Below, in pieces: positions 61,870 to 64,000 of a DNA stretch of 64,000 nt (its first letter is position 1; each line of letters opens with the position of its first letter). The stretch is from Arthrobacter sp. AZCC_0090. Lineage in GTDB: Bacteria > Actinomycetota > Actinomycetes > Actinomycetales > Micrococcaceae. The position numbers and the translations under genes were made by a program. The stretch lies in assembly GCF_014207375.1 (NCBI RefSeq), contig NZ_JACHEE010000011.1:62001-126000 (forward strand), in the 5' to 3' direction. Below the pieces are notes generated by a model. That model was given only the letters and a program-made list of their open reading frames with translations. It was not told the DNA's origin and did not search any database.

Positions 61870-62808
61870 ATGACCGACACTCTGCTGAGATCACTCAGGG
61901 AACGATTGCTCGACGAGTCCGAGCCCCTCGCGGGACTCCTTAGGAAGTGCCTGCTGTTAGGCGCAGAGACCGGCTCGGAGTCGTTGCGCGACTGGGCTCG
62001 GTACGAATTGAACGGGTACGACGACGACATCGAGACTCCAAAATACAGGCAAGTGCCAGTCCCGGTGATCAAGATGAACTCGATCAGCGGCTACACGGTG
62101 GTCACGGGGCAGGCCGTTAGTCGCTTCGAGCTACCGGTCAAGTCTCAGGAGGGCATACCCGACTATCTCCCCCTCCGCGAGCCGATAGAGGCGCTGGAAG
62201 TCCACGCGACCTCCCAGTCACTCACGTTCATGCATAATAGCCTCTCTTATGCGCAGATGCTCTGGAATGAGCAGCTTGAAGATTTCCAGCAGGTCACGAG
62301 CCTCTACTTTCAGATGCCTGGTTCCGCGATCACGGGTGTGCTGGGGAAGATTCGGACGAAGCTTATTGACATGGTTGCGGACCTCACCGCTGGCACCCCA
62401 CTGGCCGACCTACCCAAGAAGGAACAGGTCGACGCGGCCGTGGTCCACCATATTGGTTCGCAGTACAACACAACGATCCACACCGCAAATGGACCCACTG
62501 CGATTGGCACCAAGGCCGAGGCGAAAGCCGAGGGTCTCAGCATCGAAGATGCGCTCCGTCTGCTGGGTGCCGTGCGCGGTGAGGCATCCGAGATGGGTAA
62601 AGAACCCGATCATGCAGAATTGCTAACCGCGATCGAGGAACTCAATGCTGAGGCAAAGAAGTCCACACCTGAAACAGGTGCCGTGATGAAGAAGGCTGGA
62701 CGGTTACGCGTGGTGGCGAACGGCATAGGCGTGCCCGCGCTCAGTGCCGCGGTCAGCGCCGCGGTTGAAGCGTTCACATCGCTGGCGTTGAGCGGCGCTT
62801 TCGGGTAG
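61870..62808 (+). CDS. AbiTii-domain protein (putative abortive infection)
   Basis: A 312-residue protein. The N-terminal LLRKCLLLGAETGSESLRDW followed by ARYELNGYDDD matches the AbiTii domain, seen in abortive-infection and defence loci. The middle is unassigned; the C-terminal third is alpha-helical and hydrophobic (VPALSAAVSAAVEAFTSLAL), possibly membrane-associated. It lies just upstream of the type I restriction-modification genes, which strengthens the defence reading. Confidence 0.78.
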   Translation: MTDTLLRSLRERLLDESEPLAGLLRKCLLLGAETGSESLRDWARYELNGYDDDIETPKYRQVPVPVIKMNSISGYTVVTGQAVSRFELPVKSQEGIPDYLPLREPIEALEVHATSQSLTFMHNSLSYAQMLWNEQLEDFQQVTSLYFQMPGSAITGVLGKIRTKLIDMVADLTAGTPLADLPKKEQVDAAVVHHIGSQYNTTIHTANGPTAIGTKAEAKAEGLSIEDALRLLGAVRGEASEMGKEPDHAELLTAIEELNAEAKKSTPETGAVMKKAGRLRVVANGIGVPALSAAVSAAVEAFTSLALSGAFG

Positions 62809-63126
62809 CGGCTTATCATCGGGCGGTCAGCGCAGACGAGCTTCCAGGGGTCGCAGACTGATCGTCAGATGGCGCAATTACTCCTCGTCGTCCCAGATTG
62901 GCAATCGCCATCGAACTCCGGCTCCTCATCCATGATCAGCGGTGTGAACCCGCCCAGAGCCACTGGCGACAGGCAGGTGGTGCAGCCATGGCGCGTCACT
63001 CGTGTCGCCGAGACAAGGTGCGTCTCCGGGCAAATCCGGTCTAAACCCAGTCAGATCGTGCTTTCTCCAGTAAGATCGGGACAGACAGCGACCAGGCGGC
63101 CCCTGCATGTCCCGAGGAGCGTAGTT
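62809..63126. other. 318-bp gap before the restriction-modification locus
   Basis: No gene seen. It contains the paired short repeats AGTCAGATCGTG and AGTAAGATCGGG near 63,050-63,080, which could be promoter or operator elements of the HTH-hsdM operon. Confidence 0.45.
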
Positions 63127-63333
63127 GTGAGTGAACCGTGGCTTGCTGCCGACACGATCGCAGCCCACCTCGGCGTGACCAAGGAGACCATCTATACCTG
63201 GATCGCCGAACGTTCCATGCCAGCCCACAAGGTCGGCAGGCTCTGGAAGTTCCAGACGAGCGAGGTCGACGCCTGGGTCCGCGGCGGAGGGGCTGCGATC
63301 TCGGACGAGTCCGAAGGCAGCGAAAGACCCTGA
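63127..63333 (+). CDS. Excisionase-type helix-turn-helix protein
   Basis: A 68-residue DNA-binding protein: LAADTIAAHLGVTKETIYTWIAE is the HTH and VGRLWKFQTSEVDAWVRGG the conserved C-terminal part. GTG 63,127 has GAGGAG seven bases upstream; the longer frame is not supported. Such genes often precede hsdM in type I restriction-modification loci and may control them; a 70-bp gap separates it from hsdM. Confidence 0.88.
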   Translation: MSEPWLAADTIAAHLGVTKETIYTWIAERSMPAHKVGRLWKFQTSEVDAWVRGGGAAISDESEGSERP

Positions 63334-63403
63334 GCAGTGTTGGTGAGGCCGGGACAATTGCCCTCGCACGGGATGCCGTATTTGAACGTAGAAAGAGTGA
63401 GCT

Positions 63404-64000
63404 GTGGCGCTGAAGAAATCTGATCTGTACTCCTCATTGTGGAGCAGTGCTGACGAGCTGCGCGGGTCGATGGACGCCAGCCAGTACAAGGACTACGTCC
63501 TCACGCTGTTGTTCGTGAAGTATGTCTCCGACAAGGCGAAGGCAGACAAGTCGGCGCTCATCTACGTCCCCGACGACGGCTCTTTCGACTACCTGATCTC
63601 GCTCAAAGGGAAGCCCGACGTAGGCGAGAAGGTCAACATCGCGATCAGGCGTCTCGCCGAAGAGAACGACCTGCTGGGCGTCATCAACAACGCAAACTTC
63701 GACGACCCCGCCAAGCTGGGCTCCGGCAAGGAGCTGCAGGACAAGGTCTCGAACCTGATCGGCATCTTCCAGGACATTGACTTCACCGGCTCCAGAGCTG
63801 AAGGGGACGACCTCCTGGGCGACGCCTACGAGTACCTTATGCGGCACTTCGCCACCCAGTCCGGCAAGAGCAAGGGCCAGTTCTACACCCCCGGCGGAGG
63901 TCTCACGGGTGATGGCGCAGCTGCTCCAGATCCCCGCAAACACCCCGAAGTCCACCACGGTGTACGACCCGACCTGTGGCTCGGGCTCCTTGCTGATCAA
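63404..64000 (+). pseudogene. hsdM: Type I restriction-modification DNA methyltransferase subunit, partial and frameshifted
   Basis: The reading frame from GTG 63,404 encodes the HsdM N-terminal domain (LYSSLWSSADELRGSMDASQ, DYVLTLLFVKYVS). After KGQFYTPG the frame shifts: the homologous continuation AEVSRVMAQLLQIPANTPKS, then TVYDPTCGSGSLLI (SAM motif), lies in the other frame. One extra base in the C run at 63,888-63,892 accounts for this. The gene runs off the right edge. Either the allele is broken, the run is phase-variable, or this is a sequencing error. Confidence 0.8.

Larger units (their letters stand above)
35852..64000. mobile_element. Genomic island inserted at tRNA-Ser, right end outside the window
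   Basis: A tyrosine integrase, XRE regulator and excisionase-like protein follow the tRNA 3' end. Further in are a MobF relaxase, IS remnants and several defence-type genes. Base composition is visibly less GC-rich between about 39,400 and 52,300 than in the left half. I did not find a repeated tRNA 3' end to the right, so attR is presumably beyond 64,000. Nested insertions are possible. Confidence 0.75.

Overview
The window reads as chromosome from a high-GC actinobacterium, most likely Arthrobacter or a close relative such as Paenarthrobacter. Supporting signs are a GTP-dependent PEP carboxykinase, a c-di-AMP (ydaO-type) riboswitch upstream of a secreted transglycosylase, a GT2-GtrA fusion next to paired GT39 glycosyltransferases, frequent GTG starts and ATGA gene overlaps, and several families of intergenic palindromic repeats. 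The genus is inferred from gene content, not from a marker gene.

Positions 1 to about 35,850 look like ordinary core chromosome. In order they hold pckG; tRNA-Arg(ACG); a GntR regulator divergent from an orphan peptide-type ABC substrate-binding lipoprotein; a flavin disulfide oxidoreductase; an alpha/beta hydrolase; a TetR-controlled operon with an ABC-ATPase-like protein and a YhgE/Pip membrane protein; an EamA exporter divergent from a LysR regulator; a SixA-like phosphatase; a winged-helix regulator without a receiver domain; a two-component system; the riboswitch and transglycosylase; a glycosyltransferase operon; a HAD phosphatase; a DHA2-type drug exporter divergent from its TetR; upp and tadA; VOC and acylphosphatase genes; an AlkZ-like HTH_42 protein; and a QueD-like plus dehydrogenase pair.

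From tRNA-Ser(CGA) at 35,765 to the right edge the sequence is a genomic island. A tyrosine integrase lies just downstream of the tRNA, followed by an XRE regulator and an excisionase-like protein. A degenerate stretch follows (an MpaB-like fragment and an array of short inverted repeats resembling an IS end). Then come an uncharacterised cluster containing a HEPN protein, a complete three-gene ABC-three-component (ABC-3C) system with a restriction-endonuclease-like effector, an unknown gene with a YIG-like motif, a decayed zeta toxin, a frameshifted NACHT NTPase with membrane segments, a MobF relaxase/helicase with a CoiA-like protein, a zincin, a DUF4407 membrane protein, an AbiTii-domain protein, and the start of a type I restriction-modification locus whose hsdM is frameshifted. 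No second copy of the tRNA end was found, so the island probably runs past the window.

The island mixes mobilisation genes (integrase, excisionase, relaxase) with several layers of predicted phage defence. Some of these look intact (ABC-3C, AbiTii, possibly the HEPN cluster) and some are decaying (zeta toxin, NACHT, hsdM as read). The strongest candidate system is ABC-3C at 42,621-46,091. The least explained is the five-gene minus-strand block at 39,380-42,561. All functional assignments rest on reading motifs by eye; no searches were run.
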